Source of the DNA: Hymenobacter sublimis
GTDB lineage: Bacteria; Bacteroidota; Bacteroidia; Cytophagales; Hymenobacteraceae
Reading direction: 5' to 3'
NCBI RefSeq assembly: GCF_023101345.1
Contig: NZ_CP095848.1
Location: 4,546,559 to 4,610,558, forward strand
DNA length: 64,000 nucleotides
Part shown: in pieces, positions 41,887-49,685 of the stretch
Numbering within the stretch: the first letter of the stretch is position 1
How the letters are laid out: each line of letters starts with the position of its first letter
Notes under the pieces: generated by a model
Database searches by the model: none
What the model was told of the DNA's origin: nothing
What the model saw: the letters and a program-made list of their open reading frames with translations, nothing else
Translations under genes and position numbers: made by a program

Positions 41887-42270
41887 CTAGAAACGAGTAG
41901 CCGATGGTTGTTCGGCGTGAGGTGCTACTGCTTGTCGGGTCCAGGCCCCACTAAGAGCGGCCAAGCCGCCAACCAGCCCAACCAACAGCCCGCTCACAAA
42001 CACCAGCGTCCAGCCATTTCCTCCCAGGGGTAGGAGGGTAGCTAGCCTGGCTGCCAAGCGGGCCGCCCCGTGGGTGTGCAGCCACAACGCCGGCAGCCAC
42101 CAGCTAAGGCCAGCTCCCAGTAAACCCGCCAGAAACGCCCGGCCCCCATTACCGCCGCGCCAGGCCGCTACCCCACAGCAGATGGGCACAATGCTCCACC
42201 ACGGCAGCACCAGCTGCGCCAAAGAGCACAGCACAAAAAGCAGAAAAGTCAGAAACCAAAAGCGAGACAT
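41887..42270 (-). CDS. Small membrane protein of unknown function
   Basis: The product is 127 residues from ATG 42270 with about four hydrophobic segments (about 4-20, 26-38, 45-64 and 83-103). No motif that I recognise is present. It begins 52 bp downstream of the penicillin-acylase gene, on the same strand, and may be cotranscribed with it. It ends next to the shared terminator. The function is unknown. Confidence 0.65.
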   Translation of the reverse strand: MSRFWFLTFLLFVLCSLAQLVLPWWSIVPICCGVAAWRGGNGGRAFLAGLLGAGLSWWLPALWLHTHGAARLAARLATLLPLGGNGWTLVFVSGLLVGLVGGLAALSGAWTRQAVAPHAEQPSATRF

Positions 42271-42321
42271 AAAAGGGAGTAGTAAGTCAGGGGAAAAGCA
42301 GCCGCAAATTGCTGGTGTGGG

Positions 42322-44757
42322 CTACTCCAGTCGCCAGGCGGCGCGCAGACGGGGGTGGTTTTCGTCAGCGGCCCGCAGATACACCAACTCGTCGAGCTGG
42401 CCTACCCGCCAGGTGTCAATCATGTCGTCGTAGTAGGCGGAGGCTGGGTTGCCGCTCTGGCCCCCGGGGAAGATGCCGTAGGCTTTTACTTGCGGACCCA
42501 GCGCCACCACCATGCGCCAAGAGGGCCCGTTGCGTGGCCCAGTGGCATTCACGCTCACGGGGCTGCCGCCGCAAGCAATGTCCTGCCGCCCGAAGCCGGT
42601 GAGGTTGGCCAAGTGGTTGATGTCGGTGCTTTTCTGGTTGGACCAGGCCCACTTCGGCCCCAGGGGGCCAAACTTGCGCGTCAAGGAATCAGTAGCAAAC
42701 CGGAAAGATTCCAGGGCTAACTGGGGTAGGGTTTCGCGCTGGGGCGTGCGGTGGTCATCTAGCCAGCGGCTGGTATCCTGGTGCAGCAGCAACTCCTGGG
42801 TGCGGGCCCGGGATGGATACCGCATTTCCAGGCCCGTTGCCTCGCTCCCAAATTCATCATCCCAGACTTGCTCTACCAAGTTTAGGTACCACAGCTCAAA
42901 AATGCTGGGACTGATGGCCTGGGCCTCGTAGTAATAGTTCCACTTTTGCAGCTCCGCGTACGCCCGCTGCTGGGCCGGTGAAAGCTGTGCGGCCGCCAGC
43001 AACGACAACAGCCGGGGCAGCAACTGTCGCGCCGTGATGCCCAGGTTATCGTTTTGAAGCATCCGCAGGCTGTCGGGGGTAGCGCGCTGCATGCGGGCCA
43101 ATCGCTCGTTAATGCGGTGGCCCCGGTCAGCAGGGGCGTAATCCCAGCCGAGGTAGTAGGGGTAGTCGAGGCCCGCGGAGGGCTGGTTAGCCGACGACAC
43201 GAAGCCCCGGGCGGGGTCTTTCACGTGCGGGTTCTGCTCCATCGGAATCCAGCCCTGCCAATCGTAGCGCGCATCCGTGCCGTCGAGGATGAACTTGCCT
43301 TGGTCGGGCCACTTTAGCGGGAAGCGCCCGTTGGGCTGAATGGCAATTTCGTTGCGGTTATCAGCGAAGATAAAGTTCTGAGCCGGGGAGCTGTAGGTGC
43401 GCAGGGCGCGGCGGTAATCTTGGTAGGAGTGGGCGTGGTTCAGCTTATAAAAGGCCTGCACCTCGTTGGCGCCATCGTGGGCGGTCCAGCGCATGGCGTG
43501 CCGGATGGGCGTCTGCTTGTTGAAAACCTTCTCACTCTGGTCGTACACCACCGGGCCGTGGTGGGTATACAGGACCGTATCGAGGAGGTCGGGCTGGCCG
43601 CGCACGGTAATATGCTCCACTACCTGGCGCACCGGCTTCCACTTGCCATCGTGCCAGTACTGGCGGCGGCTGGCATCCCGAAACTTGAGTTGGTACCAGT
43701 CCAGCACGTCGCCACCCACGTTGGTTACGCCCCAGGCCACGTCCTCATTAAAGCCGATGATAACAGCGGGCGCACCCGGAATGGTAACTCCGTACACGTT
43801 CTGTCCCGGAGCATGCAGCTGCACCTGGTACCAAATGCTGGGCAAATTCAACTGTAGGTGCGGATCATTAGCCAGCAGCGGCAGCCCCGAGGCCGAGCGG
43901 CGGCCCGCCACCGCAAAGTTGTTGGAGCCCAGCTCCGGGTCGGGTTCCTGCTGGGGCAGCCGGCCGCTCAGGGCCGCCGTGAAAGAAGGCGGTGTGGCTG
44001 GTACGGGTAGGGGCGGGTATTCCAGGGGCGTACCAGGAGGCACAATGGCGTCTTCGCGGTTGGGGTAGTTCGGAAAGAGGTCCTGCACTACTCGGGGGCC
44101 GTATTTGCGCAGAATATTGCTCATGCGCAGGTCGTCGGAGCGGCCGCTCAGGTCCCAGGCCATGAGTTTGAGCAGTAGGGCGCACTTTAGGGGCTGCCAG
44201 GGCTCGGGGGCGTAGTCGAGCAGCTTGTACTCGAAGGGGTAGTCCTGAGGCGCCAGGCTGCTGATGTAGGCGTTAACGCCCTCGGAATACGACTCTAGCA
44301 CCAGGCGGGTGGTGTCATTGCGCAGCATGGAGCGCAGGGAGTTTTCGGCCCCATAGGGTAGGCCCATGCGCCGCTGAAACCGGTCGTATTCCAGGGCTTT
44401 GGGGCCTACTACCTCCGAAATACGGCCGGCCGCTACCCGGGTCATAAACTCCATCTGCCAGAGCCGGTCGCGGGCCGTGAGGTAGCCCTGGGCGTAGTAG
44501 AGGTCGTGGTCGTTCTGAGCGAAGATGTGAGGCACCCGTCGGTCGTCAAACCGAACCCGAACAGGCTGGTGCAGGCCAGGCAGCTGTAGGGTTTGCTGGG
44601 CCGGAAAATCGGCGGCCGTTTCACCATTCTGCCAGAAACCTCGGTAGGGACTGAGCAGGCGGGCTACCGGCGGCACGTCGCCGTGTTTGGTGGTCAGCAC
44701 CCACGTCAGGGTAAGCGTAACGAGCAGAGCCAGGCCAGGCCTGAGGAAACGTAGCAT
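42322..44757 (-). CDS. Penicillin-acylase family protein (N-terminal nucleophile hydrolase)
   Basis: The product is 811 residues from ATG 44757 (MLRFLRPGLALLVTLTLTW); a GTG at 44784 is an alternative. After a signal or anchor helix, the alpha-subunit part has the RVRFDDRRVPHIFAQND start and YYAQGYLTARDRLWQME. The autoprocessing site GSNN has Ser278, the expected catalytic N-terminal nucleophile of the beta chain, followed by FAVAG. Later NPHVKDPARGFVSSANQ is also typical. The family hydrolyses amide bonds of beta-lactams, acyl-homoserine lactones or acyl peptides; the actual substrate cannot be read. The export to the periplasm is inferred from the N-terminal hydrophobic segment. Confidence 0.9.
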   Translation of the reverse strand: MLRFLRPGLALLVTLTLTWVLTTKHGDVPPVARLLSPYRGFWQNGETAADFPAQQTLQLPGLHQPVRVRFDDRRVPHIFAQNDHDLYYAQGYLTARDRLWQMEFMTRVAAGRISEVVGPKALEYDRFQRRMGLPYGAENSLRSMLRNDTTRLVLESYSEGVNAYISSLAPQDYPFEYKLLDYAPEPWQPLKCALLLKLMAWDLSGRSDDLRMSNILRKYGPRVVQDLFPNYPNREDAIVPPGTPLEYPPLPVPATPPSFTAALSGRLPQQEPDPELGSNNFAVAGRRSASGLPLLANDPHLQLNLPSIWYQVQLHAPGQNVYGVTIPGAPAVIIGFNEDVAWGVTNVGGDVLDWYQLKFRDASRRQYWHDGKWKPVRQVVEHITVRGQPDLLDTVLYTHHGPVVYDQSEKVFNKQTPIRHAMRWTAHDGANEVQAFYKLNHAHSYQDYRRALRTYSSPAQNFIFADNRNEIAIQPNGRFPLKWPDQGKFILDGTDARYDWQGWIPMEQNPHVKDPARGFVSSANQPSAGLDYPYYLGWDYAPADRGHRINERLARMQRATPDSLRMLQNDNLGITARQLLPRLLSLLAAAQLSPAQQRAYAELQKWNYYYEAQAISPSIFELWYLNLVEQVWDDEFGSEATGLEMRYPSRARTQELLLHQDTSRWLDDHRTPQRETLPQLALESFRFATDSLTRKFGPLGPKWAWSNQKSTDINHLANLTGFGRQDIACGGSPVSVNATGPRNGPSWRMVVALGPQVKAYGIFPGGQSGNPASAYYDDMIDTWRVGQLDELVYLRAADENHPRLRAAWRLE

Positions 44758-44796
44758 ACGCAGAGAACAAAGTCTAAAGCTCACTCAACATCCGAC

Positions 44797-44842
44797 AAAA
44801 AAAGCCGGCGCGCAACGTAATGAGTAGTTGCGCGCCGGCTTT
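44797..44842. terminator. Terminator between beta-barrel and penicillin-acylase genes
   Basis: AAAAAGCCGGCGCGCAAC (to about 44815) pairs with GTTGCGCGCCGGCTTT (44827-44842). The A-run reads as a T-run for the minus-strand gene upstream (44859-45464). Confidence 0.85.
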
Positions 44843-44858
44843 CCCTAAGCTGGGCGGA

Positions 44859-45464
44859 TTACTGAGCCGTAATGGCCGCCTGCTTTCCTCGTAGGAACAC
44901 TGCAAAGCCCGCCCGTATGTCCAGCAGCCCGATGGTGCGCTCAGGGCCATTGGTGTTGCGCTGGTAGCCAGCCGTAATTTCAAGAGCAGCTCCGGGCGTC
45001 AGAAAATAATTATACCCTAGCGCTGCTCCAAAAGCAGAGTTATGGTTTTTGGCTTTCCGCTCGTCGTTCTCGCCGGTACTGTAGTCGATAGTTACCTGGG
45101 AACGTGTCCAAACCACGCCCCCTTGTGCCTGCCCAAAGAAACGGTGGGACCCGGTACCCGGCAGGTAATAGCGCACAAACGGCAACAAGCCTAACGTGGT
45201 GGTATAGCCCCGGTATTTCTGACTCGAGTTGTCGAACGACAGCCGTTCATAGCCCACCTGTACGCCGGTACCCAGCAACAGATTATCGGCCAGAAAAATA
45301 CCGGCCGTTGGATACACATTTACGGCCAATTCGTTGCTACCTCCGTCGTTTCGGTAGCTCAAGTTGCCTACGTTAGCTCCTAAATAAGTGCTGCTCTTCT
45401 CGGTTTGCGCGAAAGCCGCGCCCATTAACGTACTGCTCAGCCCAAGTAGAAGTATCTTCTTCAT
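44859..45464 (-). CDS. Outer-membrane beta-barrel protein, copy B
   Basis: The product is 201 residues from ATG 45464, with a signal peptide ending GAAFAQ (about 20) and mature start TEKSSTYLGANVGNLSYRND. Further strands include VYPTAGIFLADNLLLGTGVQ and FVRYYLPGTGSHRFFGQAQG, ending in an aromatic-poor IRAGFAVFLRG strand. It is a clear paralogue of the gene at 45747-46373 (same TEKxxTYL start, VRYYLPGT, and final DIRAG block). It is the barrel of a duplicated unit; a decayed rlpA tail lies upstream. The role is unknown. Confidence 0.78.
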   Translation of the reverse strand: MKKILLLGLSSTLMGAAFAQTEKSSTYLGANVGNLSYRNDGGSNELAVNVYPTAGIFLADNLLLGTGVQVGYERLSFDNSSQKYRGYTTTLGLLPFVRYYLPGTGSHRFFGQAQGGVVWTRSQVTIDYSTGENDERKAKNHNSAFGAALGYNYFLTPGAALEITAGYQRNTNGPERTIGLLDIRAGFAVFLRGKQAAITAQ

Positions 45465-45531
45465 TGGAAAAAAGTGGATATATAAGAATTGTTAAATATA
45501 AAGGACAAGCGGTGTAATGTGAACAGTTACC

Positions 45532-45573
45532 CGCAAAAAAGCCGCTGACCTAAGGGGGCAGCGGCTTTTTGCG
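45532..45573. terminator. Terminator-like hairpin upstream of barrel copy B
   Basis: CGCAAAAAAGCCGCTG (45532-45547) pairs with CAGCGGCTTTTTGCG (45559-45573). It lies between barrel copy B and the rlpA remnant and would end transcription coming from the upstream minus-strand side. Confidence 0.85.
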
Positions 45574-45596
45574 TAGGTCGGAAAAGGAAGGACAGT

Positions 45597-45719
45597 TTAT
45601 AAATTCTCGCCTTGCTGGACTTGCTCCGTAATACCAAGCCGGGCCGGGCAGTGCCACCCGGTGTCAGCTTCGTCCCGGGTGGCGGTGGTAACAAGTTGCC
45701 CCTGTAAGCAGGTAACGCC
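45597..45719 (-). pseudogene. Decayed tail of a second rlpA gene (SPOR domain remnant)
   Basis: Read on the minus strand, the segment encodes GVTCLQGQLVTTATRDEADT, then GWHC, then PARLGITEQVQQGENL and stop (TAA 45599-45597). The intact RlpA at 46542 ends ARLGIAGLVRQGENL-stop, with QLLVTSVA and QAEAD earlier, so this is a truncated and internally deleted copy of its C-terminal SPOR domain. It has no start codon and no upstream portion. With barrel copy B downstream, it shows that a unit of rlpA plus barrel was duplicated and one rlpA decayed. Confidence 0.8.
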
Positions 45720-45746
45720 GCGTCTTGTACCTGATAAAGCGATGTG

Positions 45747-46373
45747 CTAGTCGGCGGGTAATACTACAGCTATTCCCGCGCGAATATCTAGGCTGCCGTT
45801 GGTGCGGTCGGGGCCGAGGGTACTGCGCACGTACCCCGCCGCTACTTCCAGGGCCGCGCCCGGAGTAATAAAGTAGTTGTAGCCCAGAGCCGCGCCGTAG
45901 GTCTGGTAGTCGATGGTCCGCTCAAATTTGATCGTGCGGGTGCCGGTGGGGTAGTCATCGGTGGATATCTGGCGTTGCCGCTGCCAACCCAAGCTGCCGT
46001 TTAGCTGCCCAAAAAAGCGGTGGTTGCTGGTTCCAGGCAGATAGTAGCGCACAAAAGGGCCCAATCCAACGTCAACCTGACTTGCGGATCTAACGCCTGG
46101 AATCTGTATAAACGCTTCCTCATAGCGGGTGTGGCCGTATCTGAGCGGAATTTCGGCGCCCACCAGGAAGTTGTCGGCCACGAACCGGCTGACCGCCGGG
46201 TAGAGCGACCCGAAAATCTGGCGGTACTCGTTCCCAAACTGATTTTGATCCTGGTTCGAGTAGCTGAGGTTGCCGGCACTGAGCCGCAGATACGTGTGGC
46301 CTTTTTCAGTTTGAGCCGCCGCTGAGCTAGCCGCAAGCATACCGACCAGAATGCCGATAGGTAAGATATTCAT
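45747..46373 (-). CDS. Outer-membrane beta-barrel protein, copy A
   Basis: The product is 208 residues from ATG 46373, with a signal peptide ending SSAAAQ (about 21) and mature start TEKGHTYLRLSAGNLSYSNQ. Barrel-like strands include VRYYLPGTSNHRFFGQLNG and FITPGAALEVAAGYVRSTLG, then SLDIRAGIAVVLPAD at the end. It is paralogous to copy B (44859-45464). It lies downstream of rlpA on the same strand, separated by a terminator hairpin, so it has its own transcription or reads through. The function is unknown. Confidence 0.78.
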   Translation of the reverse strand: MNILPIGILVGMLAASSAAAQTEKGHTYLRLSAGNLSYSNQDQNQFGNEYRQIFGSLYPAVSRFVADNFLVGAEIPLRYGHTRYEEAFIQIPGVRSASQVDVGLGPFVRYYLPGTSNHRFFGQLNGSLGWQRQRQISTDDYPTGTRTIKFERTIDYQTYGAALGYNYFITPGAALEVAAGYVRSTLGPDRTNGSLDIRAGIAVVLPAD

Positions 46374-46450
46374 ATATAGAAGTTGAATGTTACGCTGGCG
46401 CTAACGCCGCCGCGCGCGTTCTGGTATACTGATACGCTGTAAAGAGTCTA

Positions 46451-46502
46451 TTATAAATGCCCTACCTCCTTCTGCTGGCAGAAGGAGGTAGGGCATTTAT
46501 AA
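46451..46502. terminator. Perfect 25-bp hairpin after rlpA
   Basis: TTATAAATGCCCTACCTCCT then TCTGC (46451-46475) pairs exactly with 46478-46502. It lies 40 bp downstream of the rlpA stop and separates rlpA from barrel copy A. A-rich and T-rich ends on both sides are compatible with termination on both strands. Confidence 0.85.
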
Positions 46503-46541
46503 CGAATGGGTGTACGCCCAAAAATTCGCCTGAATCCGTAG

Positions 46542-47360
46542 TTATAGGTTTTCGCCCTGGCGGACTAGCCCAGCAATGCCGAGACGGGCTAGGCGCTGGC
46601 GCACTGCGTCGGCCTCGGCTTGGGTGGCAAAGCGGCCAACTACTACCCGGTTCAGGGCGCGGCCATCGGGGGCGTTAGCGGCTACGCTCGTAACCAACAG
46701 TTGGGGCTCAGCGCCCTGGATTTTGTTTATTACTGCCTGGGCGTTGCGTACGTCACCGAAGGTACCGGCCTGAATAATAAAGGTAGCGGTTGGCTCAGGC
46801 GTAACGGCTACATCCTGCGCTTCGGAGGAACCCGCCCGGATATCGGTGAGCAGGCCAACGGTTACCGTCGAGTCGGAGGCCAGGGTGGCCAAGTCTGTGG
46901 GGGCCTCCGTGGGGCCCAGGGGCGTTTCTGGTGTTACTACCTCCGCAACCACCGATACGGCGCCGTGGGTTACAATGCCCAAAGGGCGGGCAGCTACTTC
47001 CGACAAATCAAGGATGCGCTGGTGGCGGAACGGTCCGCGGTCCGTAACACGCACCACCACCGACTTACCAGTAGCGGGGTTAGAAACGCGCAGCTTGGTG
47101 CCAAAAGGCAGGGTTTTGTGGGCGCAAGTGTACTTGTTTCGGTCGAACCGCTCGCCATTGCTGGTGCGGTGACCCTGATGTTCGCGGCCGTACCAGGAGG
47201 CCCGGCCACGGAGGACGGTCGCCTTTTTAGCGGCGGCCGCGGGGGCTTTTTCATCTTCACATACGCCCATCGAACGTGCCGAGACCGAGAAGGCCGTTAG
47301 CAGCACGAAGAGCATGGCCGTCATCAAGCCCGAGATGTGCAGTCGTAGATTCAACTTCAT
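46542..47360 (-). CDS. rlpA: RlpA-like lytic transglycosylase with SPOR domain
   Basis: The product is 272 residues from ATG 47360. A signal-type hydrophobic segment (about 12-28) is followed by a double-psi beta-barrel (about 50-140). It contains GRASWYGREHQGHRTSNGER, with E70, D73, H81 and D107 placed as in the active site of RlpA. A SPOR domain (about 192-272) ends the chain. RlpA cleaves glycan strands free of peptide at the septum, and SPOR recruits it to such denuded glycan. The candidate promoter (47387-47422) has an exact TAGCTTTG -7 box. A broken second copy lies at 45597-45719. Confidence 0.9.
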   Translation of the reverse strand: MKLNLRLHISGLMTAMLFVLLTAFSVSARSMGVCEDEKAPAAAAKKATVLRGRASWYGREHQGHRTSNGERFDRNKYTCAHKTLPFGTKLRVSNPATGKSVVVRVTDRGPFRHQRILDLSEVAARPLGIVTHGAVSVVAEVVTPETPLGPTEAPTDLATLASDSTVTVGLLTDIRAGSSEAQDVAVTPEPTATFIIQAGTFGDVRNAQAVINKIQGAEPQLLVTSVAANAPDGRALNRVVVGRFATQAEADAVRQRLARLGIAGLVRQGENL

Positions 47361-47741
47361 CCATTCTCATTGGTTGGTGAGTATGACAAAGCTAGAACCG
47401 TCTACCTAACCCGGGACCCAAAGAGGTCCGTATACAAGATGCCTCCTGATTTAAAATTGACCTTTTCTAATAAATTTTGCATTTAAATAATCAGTTATAG
47501 CGGTGTAAAATACCTGATTGTGTTTACCTAAGTCGACTTTTGCACTCTTTTTAGTTGTTTTCCAAGGCCGGTTTGAAATAAGACTATCTGCCGGTTAAAA
47601 AATTTTGGCTTCTTGGCTGGCAGATGCTTCATAGCGAGGTTGCAAAAGTCACGGAAATATGCTAAGCACTAGGTACGGATTTCAACTCAGAGGCCCCCGA
47701 TAGCGACACGCTTTTACGGCGCTTTCGCCGTACCTTCGGGA
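47361..47741. other. Intergenic region between divergent rlpA and DUF72 genes
   Basis: The region is 381 bp and AT-richer than its neighbours around 47440-47620. It holds the candidate rlpA promoter near 47387-47422. No clear promoter for the DUF72 gene and no reading frame are seen. Confidence 0.55.
47387..47422 (-). promoter_or_regulatory. Candidate rlpA promoter
   Basis: On the minus strand TTTG (47422-47419), 24 bases, then TAGCTTTG (47394-47387) give an exact Bacteroidota -7 box, with a spacer slightly longer than usual. The start of transcription would be about 20 bp before the rlpA ATG. Confidence 0.4.
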
Positions 47742-48656
47742 ATGGATTTTGGCCGCCTTTCCGACCTACGCTACGTTGACTTTCGCTTGCCCGCCGACCA
47801 CCCCGAAACCCCGGTGGTGCTGGCCCGGGCACTACCTACGCAGCCGGCCCCTCCGGCCGTGCACGTAGGGTGCCCCATCTGGACCAATAAGGCTTGGTTG
47901 GGCAGTTACTTTCCCCTGGGCATTCGGGATGCTGACTACCTCCATCACTACGGGCGGCAGTTCAATGGTATCGAGCTGAACACTACCCACTACCGCATCC
48001 CCGACGCTACTACCGTGCGCCGCTGGCGGGAGGCCGTGCCCGCTACCTTTCGGTTTTGCCCCAAGCTGCCCCAAATCATCAGCCACGACCGGGCCCTGTA
48101 TAACGCCGATGAGCTGACGCTGAGCTTTTGCCGGGCCATTGAGGGCCTGGGGCCCACGTTGGGACACGCCTTTCTGCAACTGCCACCCACCTTCGGGCCG
48201 GAGCACCTGCCCCGGCTGGAACGCTACCTGCTCGACTTTCCCGACTATGTGCCCCTGGCCGTAGAGTTGCGCCATCCGGCTTGGTTTGCTAATCGGGAGT
48301 TGCTGGCTTCTGTTACGGCCATGTTAGAGGCGCTCAACAAACCGCTCGTACTCAGTGACGTGGCCGGCCGCCGTGATGCCCTGCACATGCGCCTAACCAC
48401 GCCGGTAGCTTTCGTAAGGCTTAATGGGCACGGGTTGGTAGACTCCGACTTTCGCCGCGCCGACGATTGGGCCGCGCGCATTGCTGGGTGGCTGGAAGCC
48501 GGGCTGCACACTGCCTATGTGTTTATTCATCAAAAGGATATCATGCATTCCCCCATCTGGGCCGAGCACTTCTTGCGCCGCCTGCACGAGCTGACGGGTA
48601 TGGCCGTGCAGCCGCCCCGCGTGATTCCGCAACCGGTGCAGGGTAGCTTGTTTTAA
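47742..48656 (+). CDS. DUF72 family protein
   Basis: The product is 304 residues from ATG 47742. It matches the DUF72 TIM-barrel family: VGCPIWTNKAWLGSYFP, FNGIELNTTHYRIPD, RFCPKLPQIISHDR, LGHAFLQLPPTFGPEHLPRL, LAVELRHPAWFA and FVRLNGHGLVDSDF are all typical blocks. The function of the family is unproven. It is a single gene, divergent from rlpA and closed by its own terminator. Confidence 0.9.
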   Translation: MDFGRLSDLRYVDFRLPADHPETPVVLARALPTQPAPPAVHVGCPIWTNKAWLGSYFPLGIRDADYLHHYGRQFNGIELNTTHYRIPDATTVRRWREAVPATFRFCPKLPQIISHDRALYNADELTLSFCRAIEGLGPTLGHAFLQLPPTFGPEHLPRLERYLLDFPDYVPLAVELRHPAWFANRELLASVTAMLEALNKPLVLSDVAGRRDALHMRLTTPVAFVRLNGHGLVDSDFRRADDWAARIAGWLEAGLHTAYVFIHQKDIMHSPIWAEHFLRRLHELTGMAVQPPRVIPQPVQGSLF

Positions 48657-48700
48657 AAAAGAAGGCCCTTGACTACTTGTAGTCAAGGGCCTTCTTTTTA
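48655..48700 (+). terminator. Rho-independent terminator after the DUF72 gene
   Basis: AAAAAAGAAGGCCCTTGACT and ACTTG... stem complement AGTCAAGGGCCTTCTTTTT follows at 48681-48699; the stem starts at the stop codon (TAA 48654-48656) and ends in a T-run. Confidence 0.85.
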
Positions 48701-48720
48701 ACCTCTGTCTGAAACGCTGT

Positions 48721-48814
48721 ATTACTACGTCATTCCGAGCAGGAGTACGGAAGCTGAGCGTCCAGTCAGGGGCTACCCTAAATTTCTTGCTCCTATTCCG
48801 AATAGCAGAGTAAT
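48721..48814. repeat. Degenerate palindromic element, GTCATTCCGAG family
   Basis: ATTACTACGTCATTCCGAGC then AGGAG (48721-48745) pairs imperfectly with a right arm ending 48814 (CTCCTATTCCGAATAGCAGA onward). It is an eroded member of the family, between DUF72 and the next minus-strand gene. Confidence 0.6.
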
Positions 48815-48841
48815 ACAACTTGGTAAGTTGCTAGGGGCGCC

Positions 48842-49525
48842 CTACTTGTTAGAGGTCAGCCGGCTTCCCAGGCTGAATTTAATGCCGATTTCGGGGGCAA
48901 AGCTGGTGCGGATTCGAGAAGATGTGGGGCTAAATCCTCCCGTATAATACAGTCGCTCGCGGGCCAGCCCCGCGCCTACGTAGGCATCAAACAAGCCATA
49001 CTTTCCAATGCGGCGCTGCATACCCCATAATAAGGTTAGGGTGGAGTAGCGGTAGGGCGAGCCAACGTAGTGAGAATTGAACAGCGAGGTGCTTTGCAGG
49101 GCCAGATAATTGCCCGCAAATGGTCCCGTAACTCTGCCCTGGCGCCGGCGTTTTTCCTGGCCGTAATAATAGCGTACGCCAGCATCAAAGCCGAAGTCAC
49201 CTAGTATGTAAGGGCTGGAACCGTCGGATCGGCGCGGGTTTGGGCCCAGAAAAAAGCCGCTGAAGGCATTGCCATACACAGATATAGCCGGGCTAAGATG
49301 ATGCTCAGCCCCAAGCACCAACGGTAACGTAACCCCCGAGAAACCACCCACCGAAAAGCCGCGGGTGATGCCAGTGCCAAGCTTAAGCAACGTGCCACTG
49401 CCTTGCGACGTGGCCGGCGCGACGCTGACCGTACTATCGGGCGCTTGGGCAGCGGCCAACTGCGCAGATAAACAGAACAAGCTGACAGCCAGCGTGCCGC
49501 GCGTAACCAGGGGTAACTTTAGCAT
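48842..49525 (-). CDS. Secreted or outer-membrane protein of unknown function
   Basis: The product is 227 residues from ATG 49525 with a signal peptide ending LAAAQ (about 27). The mature protein has repeated beta-strand blocks (TLPLVLGAEHHLSPAISVYG, FDAGVRYYYGQEKRR and YVGAGLARERLYYTGGF), ending FAPEIGIKFSLGSRLTSNK, which suggests a small outer-membrane barrel. No family name can be given. It is divergent from the metzincin-like protease gene (161 bp between start codons). Confidence 0.68.
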   Translation of the reverse strand: MLKLPLVTRGTLAVSLFCLSAQLAAAQAPDSTVSVAPATSQGSGTLLKLGTGITRGFSVGGFSGVTLPLVLGAEHHLSPAISVYGNAFSGFFLGPNPRRSDGSSPYILGDFGFDAGVRYYYGQEKRRRQGRVTGPFAGNYLALQSTSLFNSHYVGSPYRYSTLTLLWGMQRRIGKYGLFDAYVGAGLARERLYYTGGFSPTSSRIRTSFAPEIGIKFSLGSRLTSNK

Positions 49526-49685
49526 AGGGTAGAGGAGGTTGGAAGGGAATCAGCGGGAGGAGTTTCAGCCGTTGTGAATAGTTGCACGTAGCAGGGAGAG
49601 AAGTAAAAAAGAAGCTGAAACCTCAACCATTCGCCCGGCAAAACCAGTACCTTCAGGCATGCTCCGCCGGGGCCTTTTCTGCCAT

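Noticed and set aside
45597..45719. Small gene candidate
   Set aside because: No start codon and internal deletions compared with the RlpA tail; best explained as a decayed copy.
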